From Forficula auricularia (Eukaryota; Arthropoda; Insecta; Dermaptera; Forficulidae), in assembly GCA_024734495.1 (NCBI GenBank), contig JALMQS010000225.1:14418096-14482095 (forward strand): a stretch of DNA of 64,000 nt, written 5' to 3'. Of this stretch, positions 43,601 to 51,031 are shown piece by piece. A program made the position numbers and the translations under genes. A model generated the notes under the pieces. That model saw nothing but the letters and a program-made list of their open reading frames with translations, made no database searches and was not told the origin of the DNA. Each line of letters starts with the position of its first letter. The stretch's first letter is position 1.

Positions 43601-46600
43601 ACAGAGATGTAAATATTTATTTTGTAAAATTTGATTAATTAGTTTAATTAAAATAATTTCCTTGATATTTGATATTTTTTTGTGTTTCAAGTAAATGGTT
43701 ATTTTCAAACTATTAAAAATAAAAAATTATATAAATAAAACAAAAGTGATCGGAATGGTAAGAATTCTGATTCTTAAAAAATTAAGGCTAATTGAGGAAT
43801 ACAGCCCGTGACGTCAAATTGCAAGAGATTTTTTATGCAAACCGTCTGGCTCCCAAATTTTCTTATTACATTTTTCACATGTTCAGTTCTAAATATTGGT
43901 TCGACTAGATATAAAAATGCGTTCCCAAACCAGTTCTATGAGGTTCGGTTAGGATCGGTGGCCGAGAGGATAAGAGCTTAAGGCTCTTTATAAAGGCATC
44001 GCAGCGCACATGCGAAGATCCCGGATATTACCATTAGGAACTTGGTCAGGATCTCTGTTTTAAATTTCCATCAATCAAATCAAGGTTTTTAACTAATTTT
44101 ATTTATTTTCTTGTAAAGACGGACTAGTAAGCGAAGAAAGTATACACCACAACCAAGCATTTTTACATATCCCTTGTAGCACAATATTTCAACGACGTAT
44201 AGTAACTATATAGGTGCCTATATAGATTCGCAAAATCCTGTATAGGACAATATAGTTAGTTTGAAATATACTAGTGATAATGTTGGAAAATATTGTAATA
44301 TTGTTCATATCACTGAAAGGAGAGACAAAAATGGAAACCGAGTTATACTCACCCACTAATAACTATTCACGTTCTAAAGAAGGAGAGAAAAAAGTCTCTG
44401 AAACGTCGGAAATTGAATAAAATTTAAATAATTTATGGACTGTCTTTCATTATAACCTACTTGTTTTTTAATTAATATTAAAAATGTAATGTTTTATATA
44501 GTAAATTATTATTTTAATTTAGATATGAGAAAAAGGATATATGGCCTGTAATAATTTATGATTTTAATGAAAAAAATAAATAAAAAAATAAAAATATTTT
44601 AATAATATTTATTCTCTTTTGCAATATCATTTTAAAATTGAGCTCAAAAATTTCAAATCTAGTTTGAAAATGCTTCTGTTTTTCGCTATTAGAAGAACAG
44701 ATTTAGACAATCAGATGACGTCATAAAAACATTATTTGTTTCTAGTCTAAAATATTCCTTTAGATTTATTTTTAGAAAATGTACTTTGTTTATATTTATT
44801 TTTTTATCGTTTTCGACTTACAGTTCAAATTAGCTTTTTCAGTTTAAGATTATTTGTTTATTCTCAAAAATGAATGTCAATTAGATTCCATCCTTATTTA
44901 ACTTATTAAAGTTCGTTTTTCGTGTTAGGTAAAATAAGATTATATAATTTCCATGAGAGACAATAATTTGTCTTAACTACCCCATTAATGGAGACAAAAA
45001 AATAAATCTTTTTTGAGAATTTTTCTCTTATTGTTTTATTATAATATTTTCCTACCTGGATAGAAAAATATATCAAAAACATTCACATATTATTATAATG
45101 TGAAATTGACAAAAATATTAATTTGAATCATTAAATGATACCATCCTCATATTAAGCTATAATAAATAATAAGTATGAATTCAATCAAAAATAGAAAAGT
45201 AGCCTAATAAGTTACCTATACAATTAAGTAGCCTTCAAAAAGACGAATTAGGAATTATATGATTTTATTATGACTAATAATCAAAGAAAATGAGTCGATA
45301 CATAATTTACCACTCAAGGTTGATTTATAATCGTGGGCTCAGAAGTTTCCAACTTTTTTTAGAATTTCTTGCCCTGTTTTTTCGTTGACTAGTGGACCCT
45401 TTTAATAAAAATTAATTAAATTGAAAGTTTTTGCCGAGTGTAGCAGAATTTTTATAAATTGAAGGAGACAACAAAAAAGAGTGTGTTTTCTGTGAGAATT
45501 ATGTCTCGGTACTTATAACGAGACTATATTAATATTATTTCTTCATCAGTCTACAACATTCAAAGTGGATTAATTTATGAATTAATATCAATATTCATAC
45601 ATTAATTCCTGAAAATCAATTGTAATAGACTGATGAAGAGGGCAAAGCTCTCGAAAATATAGTCTTGTTATAAATAAATGAAAATTAAATTGAAAGTTTT
45701 TGTGCCGAGGATTGCAGAATTTTTATATATTGAAGGAGGCAATAAAAGAGTGTGTCTTCTGCTGGAATTATAACTTTTATTTATAATGAGACTATAGTTT
45801 CTGAGGGCTTTGCCCTCTTCATCAGTCTATTTATTTTATTTATTTATTTATTTATTTTGCAAAAACAAGTACATTTATATATATAAAAAGAAATATTTAA
45901 ACCAAACAAAAACAAATAAAATCAAATTAGTTAAATAAAGACAATAAAAATCAAAATAACAATAAAAATCAGAATTAACAATTTTGGTAACACTTCATTA
46001 AGCAAGTTTTTTGTGTAGGTGGTCTGACATCATAGCGTTGTTTGTTAATTTCAACTTATTAATACATTTTACACACACACATATATACATTTATATACAT
46101 ACAGTAAATTAATCAATACTCAAGGCCTTCCTCTACATACCGCCTCAATCTCCTCCTTAAACAATCCAGAGTTTGGCAGCTCAGTGATGCTCGCGGGCAG
46201 CCCATTATAAATACGAGTAACTCTCTAAAAGCTGGATGACGTTCAGCCGCACTCGTTCTACATCTAGGTTCCCTAAGGTGCCTCCCGAGATTGCTCGCGG
46301 GTCCCATGCACGTGTCTCAGGAAGTCTCCGGGAATTTCAGGTCTCGCGTGTACAAAATTCTATGAGGCACATATCACAGAGCGAGCTAAAATTCAAAAAC
46401 GTTGAATCTCTTTGAAGATCAGCTCCGTGGATACCTTGCCGACCTACCCAAGCAAACCTTTATTATTCTCTTCTGCAAGAGACAGAGAGGCCTCAGGACA
46501 GTAATTCCGCATCCACCCCACCCAACAATCCCATATTCTAAGATCGACTGAACAAGCAGGTAATCGTCCTCAATAATCAAACGGACGACAGCCCTCAATT

Positions 46601-48548
46601 GCCTGAACTGGCAGGATCGGCACTTATGTAATCTTATAGATAAGAGATATGTTTATCCCATCGTAACCGCCCATCAACACAATAAATGCTGCATATTTGT
46701 TTTTTTCATTTGGCTCTTGAGGGGGGTGCAGTCACATTCAAATCTGACGCAGCCCGTCTCATGTATAATAATATGATATTCATCCTCCGGTGGCGATCCG
46801 GCCGCGGTCAAGGAAAAAGGGACATACACAGTTTGGTGGCCAGGACTAACCAAATTATCATCTAGCCAATCCCCAGCCGTTGGGGTCCAGTTGCCTTGCA
46901 CTCCCAAAGACCTCCCGCCAGAATCCCCCGGTAAAACGGCGACTGTGTCATCTGCGAAGGAGTATAAATTACAGTGCTCTATTTCAATATTCAGTAGATC
47001 ATTAATATATATCAGAAACATAATTGGGTCGCCATGAAGGCCCTGAGGCACCCCGATAGTTACATTCTTTTCGAGCTGGTTACGTTATCAATTTGACAAC
47101 CTGCGCATCTCTTTTCAAGATTCAAAAAACTCAAGGTCACACCTCTAATACCTATATTTTGGAGTTTATTTATTAAAATTTTGTGATCCACCGTATCAAA
47201 GGCCTTCTGAAAGTCAAGAAAAACACCCATACATTTTGAACCCCTGTCCAATCTTTGATTATGTCTCGAGTATTACAATTGATTCACAGGAATTAATTGT
47301 AATAAATCGATGAAGAGGCAAAGCCTCGAAACTATAACCTGTTATAAATGAAATTTATAATTCCAGCAGAAGACACAATTTTGTTGTCTCCTTCAATAAA
47401 TGAAAAATTTATAATTCAAGCAGAAAACACACTCCTTCAATTTAAAAATTAATTATTAATTTGTTTCAAAGTTTCTCTTCAACTTCATGGGTTTTAGAAA
47501 ATTGGATGCAAACAGCTATTCATTTTCCATATATGATTTTATCAATGGATAACGGTCAATCATTTCTCACGGTCCCCTAGGGCAGTGATTCTCAACCTTT
47601 TTATTAACAGGGACCCCCTGCAAAGTATGTCGACCTTAGCGGACCACAAGTAAAATTTTAAATGGAAAGTAAAAAGATTGGCATAATTATACTATGCTTA
47701 GATTATTCTTATCTATATATATAAAAGCGAAATACCACTCATTCACTCACTCCCTCAATCACTCAACAAGATATCTCCAAAACTACTAAACCTAAGAGCT
47801 TGAAATTTGGAATAGAGGTACTTTATACGGCGTAGATGTCAGCTAAGAAGGTATTTTACAAAAATCCACCTCTAAGGGGATAAAATGGGGTTAAATTAAT
47901 TAAAGATCTGTGATTGGCTGATTCTGTTGCCATGTTTTTGTTTACTCAAATTCTTTTTTTTTTTAATGATGAAATTATATAAAAATTAAAAACATTAAGA
48001 ATAACCACATTCTACATTGGATTTTTGATTTTTCGGTTATCTTTGGAATTTAATATCTCCTGAACTATATTGTTCATAAATTTCGTTTTGCCAGAATGCA
48101 GAAGTATTTAAATAATAATCTGTCTAAATTTCAAAAAAATCCTAAGAAAACCCATATGGGGAAACAAATACCTTAACAGATATTTAGTAAGGTAGGTACT
48201 TCCGGACCCCCCAGACTTAGCCCGAGGACCCCTGGATGAGAATCACTGCCCTAAGGGACTGCGGAATTCAGGTTGGGAAATGCTGACTAGCTGAAGCTAA
48301 TGTTCCAGTGGGAAAATTTTAATGACGAGAGCGAATTTCTTCTTCTTTGATAAATACGAGTAATTGGTGATTGACTTACCTTTTTGAAGAGTAATTCTTT
48401 CTTGGTTGTTTGGTCTCCGTTCTAATGTATTTGTGGGCGGAGACGAAAGGAAAAAGTCGAATCTCTCTTGAAAACTAGCATAGAAAAAGGAAAAGGGCCA
48501 TGCCAAATCAACTTCTTGAAAATTAGAGAATTTGGGACAGATTTTCAT
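25587..48548 (-). CDS. Gr: Sugar-taste gustatory receptor (Gr5a/Gr64 type), gene 1
   Basis: Seven-membrane-segment chemoreceptor of the insect sugar-receptor clade, expected in gustatory neurons as a ligand-gated cation channel. Exons in coding order: 48,380-48,548 (candidate), 38,618-38,852, 36,036-36,154, 34,912-35,097, 30,569-30,843, 30,329-30,486, 27,994-28,156, 25,788-25,877, 25,587-25,682. All borders are AG/GT and every phase matches, giving 496 aa with the candidate first exon. Family marks: M-R-K-V-I-F-I-A-Q-C-F before the first membrane segment, S-P-R-W-P-A-F-V-N-R-W-E-E, F-S-W-N-F-L-D-L-F-I-M, L-L-S-F-G-N-N-F-Y, V-A-I-T-G-M-R-F-F and the final T-Y-E-I-V-I-L-Q-L, which is the Gr T-Y-x5-Q-F signature with L at the end. 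No stop or frameshift. The last eight exons are firm; the first is an inference from phase. Confidence 0.88.
25788..25877 (-). CDS. Gr: Gr gene 1, penultimate exon
   Basis: 90 bp, phase 0 at both ends (acceptor TTTTTTCAG, donor GTAATT). Encodes R-F-I-Q-Q-V-T then V-A-I-T-G-M-R-F-F-S-I-T-R-N, the conserved cytoplasmic loop before the last membrane segment. Same length as its counterpart at 55,090-55,179. Confidence 0.92.
26327..26960 (+). repeat. ACCATAC/GTATGGT interspersed repeat in Gr gene 1 intron
   Basis: Starts TTTACTTTACAGAGTATGGT and ends near a TATGGTAAAGTCAAGTGG block; shares the GACGAGCTAGCTCAAAAACT and CTAGGCCATTTGAG modules with the copy at 23,880-24,590. Homopolymer G run near 26,660. 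Confidence 0.7.
27770..27975 (+). repeat. Hammerhead-bearing repeat, solo copy
   Basis: Same single-arm unit as at 35,640-35,995: an AGAGAAGGRGGAA / TTCATTGA(T/C)CC lead, a hammerhead block, then a conserved GGGCTGCCTT(T)CCAT tail. It abuts the gene 1 exon at 27,994 (18 bp from the donor side). The 140-codon antisense frame at 27,540-27,962 is carried by this repeat and is not a gene. Confidence 0.6.
27853..27894 (+). ncRNA. Hammerhead ribozyme-like motif
   Basis: Stem I AAACC/GGTTT, core CTGAAGA, stem II decayed (AAGG/CCTT), GAAAC, then CTC in place of GTC: stem III is broken by G-to-C. Probably inactive. Confidence 0.45.
27994..28156 (-). CDS. Gr: Gr gene 1, exon with conserved R-A-S-L motif
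   Basis: 163 bp, acceptor TTTTTTTAG, donor GTAAAT. Encodes L-Y-L-I-I-R-A-S-L-L-S-F-F (membrane segment) and the N-D-Q-S-K-I-P / E-S-Y-C-K-E loop. The gene 2 counterpart is also 163 bp with the same phase. Confidence 0.92.
28738..29200. mobile_element. Foldback element in Gr gene 1 intron
   Basis: AAAAAGGGGCCAAGTTCGGT at the left mirrors ACCCAACTTGGCCCCTTTTT at the right; GGCTTCGCCGACAAAAGGGT is mirrored by CCCTTTTGTCGGCGAAGCC. The centre is AT-rich (about 28,980). No hammerhead core. Confidence 0.8.
29325..29442 (-). mobile_element. tRNA-like sequence inside an inverted-repeat frame
   Basis: Minus strand carries GGTTCGACTCC (perfect B-box-like) after a tRNA-like head with GTGAGCCAGCTG. Unusually, the segment is closed by inverted ends AAATTGCGATATCAGAGGG and CCCTCTGAATCGCAATATTT. 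It does not fold as a complete tRNA, so I treat it as a SINE head or tRNA pseudogene trapped in a hairpin element. Confidence 0.45.
29690..30240. repeat. Dispersed repeat with (GTCA/GTGA) run
   Basis: Two partly matching blocks (AAATTTCACTCCTTCATTT at 29,720 and AAATTTCACTCTTTCATTTT at 29,871) and a GTCAGTCAGTGAGTCAATGAGT run at about 30,013 followed by the CAATAACTATAATAGGTTTATT stretch. Of a type common in insect non-autonomous elements; no protein. Confidence 0.4.
30329..30486 (-). CDS. Gr: Gr gene 1, exon with L-L-S-F-G-N-N
   Basis: 158 bp, acceptor TTTTTCAAG, donor GTAAGT. Encodes A-V-W-K-R-L-R-T-D-Y-N, a conserved intracellular stretch, then D-D-E-L-S-I-L-I-L-L-S-F-G into the next membrane segment. 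Gene 2 counterpart 59,453-59,610, same length and phase. Confidence 0.93.
30569..30843 (-). CDS. Gr: Gr gene 1, exon with F-S-W-N-F-L-D-L-F
   Basis: 275 bp, acceptor CTTTTTCAG, donor GTGAGT. Begins V-E-H-I-L-S-N, as expected after G-L in the preceding exon; includes the F-S-W-N-F-L-D-L-F-I-M membrane motif and R-F-K-Q-I-N-K-E-L. This motif set is the clearest mark of the sugar-receptor clade. Confidence 0.94.
30972..31040 (+). mobile_element. hAT-like end fragment
   Basis: CAGGGTTGGCCAACCCGCGG followed by GGCCGCATGC is a typical left end of one hAT family; no matching right end within reach. Fragment only. Confidence 0.45.
31296..31489 (-). mobile_element. tRNA-derived SINE with target duplication
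   Basis: Minus strand: tRNA-like head with B-box GGTTCGAATCC, body ending GGCTAGAAAGGCCGAAAAGCC, then a ~20 nt A-run (T-run on plus). The flanks CTCATAACATGTT at 31,283-31,295 and 31,490-31,502 are identical 13 bp target duplications. Not a functional tRNA gene: acceptor stem does not close. Confidence 0.85.
32857..32899 (-). ncRNA. Hammerhead ribozyme-like motif, left arm
   Basis: Minus strand: stem I TAGA/TCTA, core CTGATGA, extra T, stem II GAAGGC/GCCTTC with loop AAT (6 bp, perfect), GAAAC, TATA loop, GTC cleavage triplet. The best-paired copy in the window. It is in gene 1 sense. Confidence 0.75.
33127..33169 (+). ncRNA. Hammerhead ribozyme-like motif, right arm
   Basis: As the left arm, with one C-to-T change making the last stem II pair a G-U wobble. 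Stem I TAGA/TCTA intact. Confidence 0.72.
33881..34090. mobile_element. Hammerhead foldback, TATA-loop subfamily, shortened
   Basis: Ends GGGGACAATAAAAGAGCG and the inverse TTTTATTGTCTCCC. The right hammerhead block is deleted except for ATAGTCTCGTTATAAATAAA. Confidence 0.65.
33943..33984 (-). ncRNA. Hammerhead ribozyme-like motif
   Basis: Minus strand: core CTGATGA, stem II weakened (GAAGGC against GTCGTC), GAAAC-TATA-GTC intact; stem I TAGA/TCAT partly paired. Confidence 0.5.
34912..35097 (-). CDS. Gr: Gr gene 1, exon with S-P-R-W-P motif
   Basis: 186 bp, acceptor TTTTTACAG, donor GTAAAT. Encodes a membrane segment (F-I-L-M-T-F-L), then Y-Y-S-P-R-W-P-A-F-V-N-R-W-E-E-M-E, the conserved loop of sugar receptors, and T-I-L-L-V-G-L leading into V-E-H in the next exon. 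Confidence 0.9.
35136..35460. repeat. Imperfect minisatellite, about three units
   Basis: Units of roughly 100-110 bp built on GAATGAATGAGTTGTAAAT-like and TTGTATATTTGTGTATA-like blocks followed by an A-run (35,235 and 35,380). Three diverged units; several spurious minus-strand frames come from it. Confidence 0.55.
35640..35995 (+). repeat. Hammerhead-bearing repeat, solo copy
   Basis: Single-arm unit shared with 27,770-27,975: GGAGAGAAGAAGGAA lead, hammerhead block, CCAATAAATTACACC, then the tail CTGGGCTGCCTTCCATTAC. It ends just before the gene 1 exon at 36,036. Confidence 0.6.
35853..35891 (+). ncRNA. Hammerhead ribozyme-like motif, ACGT subfamily, intact
   Basis: Stem I ACC/GGT, core CTGAAGA, extra A, stem II GGAGG/CCTCC (perfect 5 bp, 7 nt loop), GAAA, then CGTC. 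Stem III would be AC with GT and no loop, which cannot close in one molecule and suggests action as a dimer. Confidence 0.7.
36036..36154 (-). CDS. Gr: Gr gene 1, exon covering membrane segment near the N-terminus
   Basis: 119 bp, acceptor TTCCAG, donor GTAGGT. Begins F-K-W-L-S-F-R-V-V-Y-S, equivalent to the F-S-W-x-S-P-R-V-I-Y-S of known sugar receptors, and continues into a hydrophobic segment. Confidence 0.88.
36530..36800. mobile_element. Foldback element
   Basis: CAGGTGATTTTTGTCAAATA at the left mirrors TATTTGACAAAAATCACCTG at the right, with a further ~70 bp of mirrored AT-rich arm meeting near 36,665. No hammerhead core. Confidence 0.75.
36950..37075 (+). repeat. Decayed hammerhead repeat
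   Basis: CTAATAATCTGAAATATATT and TGTGTCTTCTGCTGGAATTATAA-type blocks of two hammerhead subfamilies lie next to each other here, but no core heptamer remains. Confidence 0.4.
37361..37615. repeat. Tandem duplication, two ~125 bp units
   Basis: Both units carry ATCGATTC-TTCTAATACT, GAGGAATAAC, GGA/GCATTTTTGA and GGAGGAATC followed by CTTAAAATCAAAAA. A related block occurs at about 48,000 inside the hAT-like element. Confidence 0.6.
37797..38235. mobile_element. Foldback element upstream of Gr gene 1 exon 38,618
   Basis: TTCTACGCGCCTCAAAATGA at the left mirrors TCATTTTGAGGCGCGTAGAA at the right; GTAAAGATTTTTTTGCTGGA mirrors the right end. The ~180 bp centre is not palindromic. Confidence 0.75.
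38618..38852 (-). CDS. Gr: Gr gene 1, exon with N-terminal conserved motif
   Basis: 235 bp, acceptor ATTTTTCAG, donor GTATCT. The first half is variable and N/S-rich; the second half gives F-L-S-M-R-K-V-I-F-I-A-Q-C-F-S-M-L-T-V-H-G, matching the A-x-G-P-V-L-V-L-A-Q-F-F-x-L-M-P-V-x-G region before the first membrane segment of sugar receptors. Two bases precede the first full codon, so a further exon upstream is required unless an internal Met is used. Confidence 0.85.
38919..39860 (+). repeat. 5' LTR
   Basis: 942 bp. Contains a TATATACACATATATATATA stretch around 39,410 and an AATAAAACC at about 39,574, possible U3 and polyadenylation parts. Starts 66 bp upstream of the acceptor of the gene 1 exon at 38,618-38,852. 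Confidence 0.88.
39861..39880 (+). promoter_or_regulatory. Probable primer-binding site
   Basis: TGGTGTTCGTAAGCTGGGA begins at the first base after the 5' LTR. A leading TGG pairs with tRNA 3' CCA. The tRNA was not identified. Confidence 0.6.
40253..41305 (+). CDS. Gag-like coiled-coil protein of the LTR element
   Basis: 350 codons from the ATG at 40,253 to TAA at 41,303-41,305; the only long frame between the LTRs. Residues 1-90 are acidic and low in order, followed by a P/T-rich stretch (P-P-T-P-S-T-P-P). From about residue 115 to 250 there is a long coiled coil with repeated units such as N-V-D-G-R-F-E-N-M and I-D-S-R-I-N-E-H. The C-terminus is basic with L-A-L-E-Q-I-V-R-N. No CCHC zinc knuckle and no protease motif. 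I infer a structural (Gag-type) role from position after the primer-binding site; homology is not recognisable. Confidence 0.7.
   Translation: MPEGDRDGDIGETADRRPSLLTSSDETGVIAEGTSGFASAETGSEAASSTPTAGMEPEANNANNELTIGSTYIRETLDRAAGDMNLPPTPSTPPSTRPTIPNNVDTNAMLVQMMTAMQGEFRNMNVNINSRFDNVDGRFENMNGKFDEMTSKLDGIDSRINEHSGRFEKIDLKLQSFDQEINIINSQLTEIDNKGKENTKLTKRIEQVTLDSQTQLDILQTEMSDTREGIKVNADQIKILENNIQKIPSSQPPIETHTPVINNQEIIKIQSPPPLVKINTNPLIEITPTNKILLGLDTYFKEYFKAFLSLKLIKLKSLIIFIGNVLQNKVHPGTLALEQIVRNAARNHTR
41306..42601 (+). other. Non-coding internal part of the LTR element
   Basis: No frame longer than about 70 codons on plus; no pol remnant visible. A short purine tract (CGGAGG) sits directly before the 3' LTR as a weak polypurine tract. 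Confidence 0.6.
42602..43536 (+). repeat. 3' LTR
   Basis: 935 bp, collinear with the 5' LTR apart from small indels and substitutions. Confidence 0.88.
43951..44034 (+). other. tRNA-like pseudogene or SINE head
   Basis: GGATCGGTGGCCGAGAGGAT is a strong type-II tRNA (Ser/Leu-like) A-box region, followed by an arm and AGATCCCGG in place of the normal B-box. The acceptor stem does not close, so it is not a working tRNA gene. Confidence 0.45.
44350..44465 (+). repeat. Decayed hammerhead repeat, ACGT subfamily
   Basis: CTAAAGA (core G mutated to A), stem II GAG/CTC, then GAAACGTCGG at 44,371-44,412, followed by a GACTGTCTTTCATTA tail like that of the solo repeats. Confidence 0.5.
45461..45690. 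mobile_element. Hammerhead foldback, TATA-loop subfamily
   Basis: Starts GAAGGAGACAACAAAAAAGA; left block decayed (45,519-45,553, stem II lost), right block intact at 45,626-45,667. Centre ATGAATTAATATCAATATTC is palindromic. Directly adjacent to another element of the same subfamily. Confidence 0.65.
45626..45667 (+). ncRNA. Hammerhead ribozyme-like motif
   Basis: Core CTGATGA, extra A, stem II GAGGGC/GCTCTC-like with AAA loop, GAAAATATAGTC. Stem III has A in place of C, weakening it. Confidence 0.5.
45787..45829 (-). ncRNA. Hammerhead ribozyme-like motif
   Basis: Minus strand: core CTGATGA, extra A, perfect stem II GAGGGC/GCCCTC with AAA loop, but one extra A before GAAAC-TATA-GTC. Confidence 0.5.
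45828..47270 (-). mobile_element. Non-LTR retrotransposon, 5'-truncated (jockey/CR1-like)
   Basis: Minus strand. The reverse-transcriptase core reads F-L-D-F-Q-K-A-F-D-T-V-D-H at about 47,215-47,180, then P-Q-G-L and F-L-I-Y-I-N-D-L and the catalytic F-A-D-D-T (a form of YxDD) between 47,050 and 46,960, and a C-terminal G-R-H-L-R-E / R-R-L-R-R-Y-V-E part at 46,113-46,307. At least two frame breaks. The 3' end is an (AAATA)n tail, seen as TATTT repeats at 45,830-45,857. Inserted in the loop of a hammerhead foldback. Confidence 0.8.
47302..47342 (+). ncRNA. Hammerhead ribozyme-like motif, core-mutated
   Basis: Core reads TCGATGA instead of CTGATGA; stem II GAGGC/GCCTC perfect; GAAACTATAACC has the cleavage triplet lost. 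Predicted inactive. Confidence 0.4.
47583..48248. mobile_element. hAT-like non-autonomous element
   Basis: Ends CAGTGATTCTCAACC and GGATGAGAATCACTG are inverted repeats; flanks CCCTAGGG and CCCTAAGG agree at 7 of 8 positions. Inside: a (ACTC) run near 47,740 and GACCCCC blocks near both ends. No transposase. Confidence 0.8.
48380..48548 (-). CDS. Gr: Candidate first exon of Gr gene 1
   Basis: ATG at 48,546-48,548 on the minus strand opens 56 codons plus one base, ending R-I-T-L-Q-K and a strong donor (AAAG then GTAAGT). The exon at 38,618-38,852 needs exactly one base to complete its first codon, so the phase fits. N-terminal 50-60 residues before the conserved A-Q motif would be normal for a sugar receptor. 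Against it: N-termini are not conserved, and the intron would be 9.5 kb. Confidence 0.45.
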
Positions 48549-48599
48549 CACCAGATAGGTATATTAATATATATCAGTAGAAGAAAGGTATAATCAATG

Positions 48600-50050
48600 T
48601 ATAATCAATCGGCCTTTTTGAATTTACTCACTGATTTTAATAGCGTTGAACACTTTTATGAAGGTGATAAGAGAAGGTTCATTTGATTCATCAGATACAC
48701 GATAGATATTTGAAATGTTCGCGACATGTTAATAACAATAATATTAATAATTAGTACAATTAATTTTGACAAACGTCATTTTTCTTTTAAGATGGCATGT
48801 TTATTTCAATATCGATCTGCTGGACGGCCTTAACGAATTGACTAATTAAAGAAAAGGAAAACTATATAAAAAGAAATCAATGGGATTGTCCTCTGTAATA
48901 ATGAGGGAAAAAGATGGAGTTTTTGCTTTCTACTTAAAAAAACGGAGAAAACTATTTGGATAAAAAAAAATTAAAAATTAATCAATATTACATCGTGAAT
49001 ACTTATTAAAGGCTTTATATATTATATAAACTGATGAAAAAAAGAAGCAAAAAAAAACACTTTTCGATTATAATACTTGACCATACCCTGTATGGTAAAG
49101 TAAAAATGAAATTATTTTATCAAAATAAATTCACTAAAATGTATATTATTCCTTCAACATTTAAAAACAAAATTATTTCTTTAATTTCAAAATCTCCGAA
49201 AAAATTTTTGGGTCCGTGCCGGGTAGGAAAAATAGTTACATATTAGATAATAATAAATTTATTAAATGATCAATTTAGAAATAAAATTTAAAAAAAAAAT
49301 TATGAGATCTGGAAATAGATGAGTATTTCAAAAATTTCTTCTTTGGATGAATTATTTCTATTGATAATAAAATGTATTTTTCTGTAGATTTTTCAAATCA
49401 ATCGAATTGATTTAAGGAGAAGGACAATAATTAATAATAATTGTTATTAGGACTATGAGTAAAGACATCATATAATATAGCAAATACATCAAACAAAACG
49501 TTAGTTTATTTATTTGTTAATACATTAAAAGTCAAAATTATTTAAACATCTTGTTCATTCAAATAGAATTGACAACTCTAATCATAAACCATGATAACAG
49601 AAATGGGATTCCATGAATCGCAAACTTGAAACATTCTGAGACCATTTCTAAACAAGAAACAAAAAACAAAAAAAAAACAAAAAACTAATAAAATTTTCAT
49701 ATTTTTCGAGTTATAAGCATTTTTTGAAAATAATGAAAATCGTACCCTGCACCAAATATTTAGTTGCTGAGACTACAAATTTCCACATTTATATAATTTT
49801 AATTTTTGTTACGCAATCCTGAATAACCCTGCTAGTGACCACAATCCAAAATAAAACCACGACTACTAAGCTTTTTTTTTTTTGGGGGGGGGGGGGATAT
49901 TTTTTTACCTGATTTATGTGTTAAAAAATTTTGACCAATCAACTTTCATAACGTAAAAAAAATGTACTGCATTAACATGGCAAGTAATTTTAAAAGATGG
50001 CACATTTAGTCAAAATTTCGAAATGGTACAACACTTACTAATTATTTAAT
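48600..50050. other. AT-rich intergenic stretch
   Basis: Between the two receptor genes. Contains a fragment of the GTATGGT interspersed repeat at 49,048-49,107 (minus) and a G-run at about 49,883. No gene recognised; the 70-codon plus frame at 49,034 starts inside the repeat. Confidence 0.4.
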
Positions 50051-50558
50051 AATATATTTATTTATTTATTTATTGCAGGAAGGTAGGGAGAGAACACTAG
50101 CTCAAGAAAGTGTCTCCAGCTGACGTCACCAGCCGCCATTTTAGTCGGGTCAAGAAATAGGATTACTCATAAGAGCAATGCTAATATTATTATAATTTAA
50201 ACTAAGATATCTTTAAATAAAAAGATTTTTAAATAGAACAAATATATAAATAAATATTCAAAAAATGTTATTTCATAAATCTGCCATGAATTAAATAATT
50301 ACTTTCAGTAAAAATTAGATAAAACAACGACCGTGCTTGTACTTATTATTTTTCTTGCGGACACTTTTAAAATATTTTTTTTTATTTTAAAGAAAAAGGA
50401 AAAACATAAAAGATGATTATTTAGTAAATATAATAATAGAAAATAGTTTATTTAAAAAATTAATCACATATTTTTAAATACAAAAATTCTTTAGTAAAAA
50501 ATTATAATTTTTAGTAATTTGAAAGTTTTTTGCCAAGAGTAGCAGAATTTTTATAAAT

Positions 50559-50666
50559 TGAAGGATACAATAAAAGAGTGTCTCTTCTGCTGGAATTATA
50601 AATTTTGTTTATAACGTTATAAATAAAATTTCCAGCAGAAGACACACTCTTTTATTGTCTCCTTAA
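50559..50666. mobile_element. Hammerhead foldback remnant, ribozyme blocks deleted
   Basis: GTCTCTTCTGCTGGAATTAT and its inverted partner CCAGCAGAAGACACACTC meet at a short centre; both hammerhead blocks of the subfamily are missing. Confidence 0.6.
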
Positions 50667-50816
50667 ATAATTTTTTTTTTATTAAATATAAGGGAGGAAG
50701 TAGGTGTATGGTATAGTTATGTGAATGGGCAAATCTATTTCACTAAACAAATTTTATTTATTTATTGAACCAATTTTTTTTACACAATGCAAAGATTAAG
50801 AATTATTAAAGTTATA

Positions 50817-51031
50817 AAACAAATAAGCATATCTATCAATGGTTATTTAAAAAAAATTTAATATATATTATAAAAATACCTAATATATAGTTTTTAAATC
50901 AGGTACAATTGTAAGAAAAAGTTAAAAATCAAATAAACATATCAATGGGTTATTAACAATTTTTAAATACATATTATAAAAATACCTAAAATATAGATTT
51001 AAAGTAGATATAATTGTAAGAAAAAGTTAAA
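50817..51031. repeat. Tandem duplication, two ~110 bp units
   Basis: Each unit has AAATAA(G/A)CATAT, ATCAATGG, ATTATAAAAATACCTAA and ATTGTAAGAAAAAGTTAAAA in the same order. Confidence 0.7.

Larger units (their letters stand above)
45731..47397. mobile_element. Hammerhead foldback split by a retrotransposon
   Basis: Left end GAAGGAGGCAATAAAAGAG (45,733) and right end TTGTTGTCTCCTTCAA (47,381) are inverted. Left hammerhead block 45,787-45,829 (minus), right block 47,302-47,342 (plus). Between them sits a minus-strand non-LTR retrotransposon that broke the loop near 45,828/47,270. Confidence 0.75.

Noticed and set aside
45731..47397. Penelope-like element (RT between hammerheads)
   Set aside because: The RT motifs and the (AAATA)n tail indicate a separate non-LTR insertion into the foldback loop; no GIY-YIG nuclease is visible.
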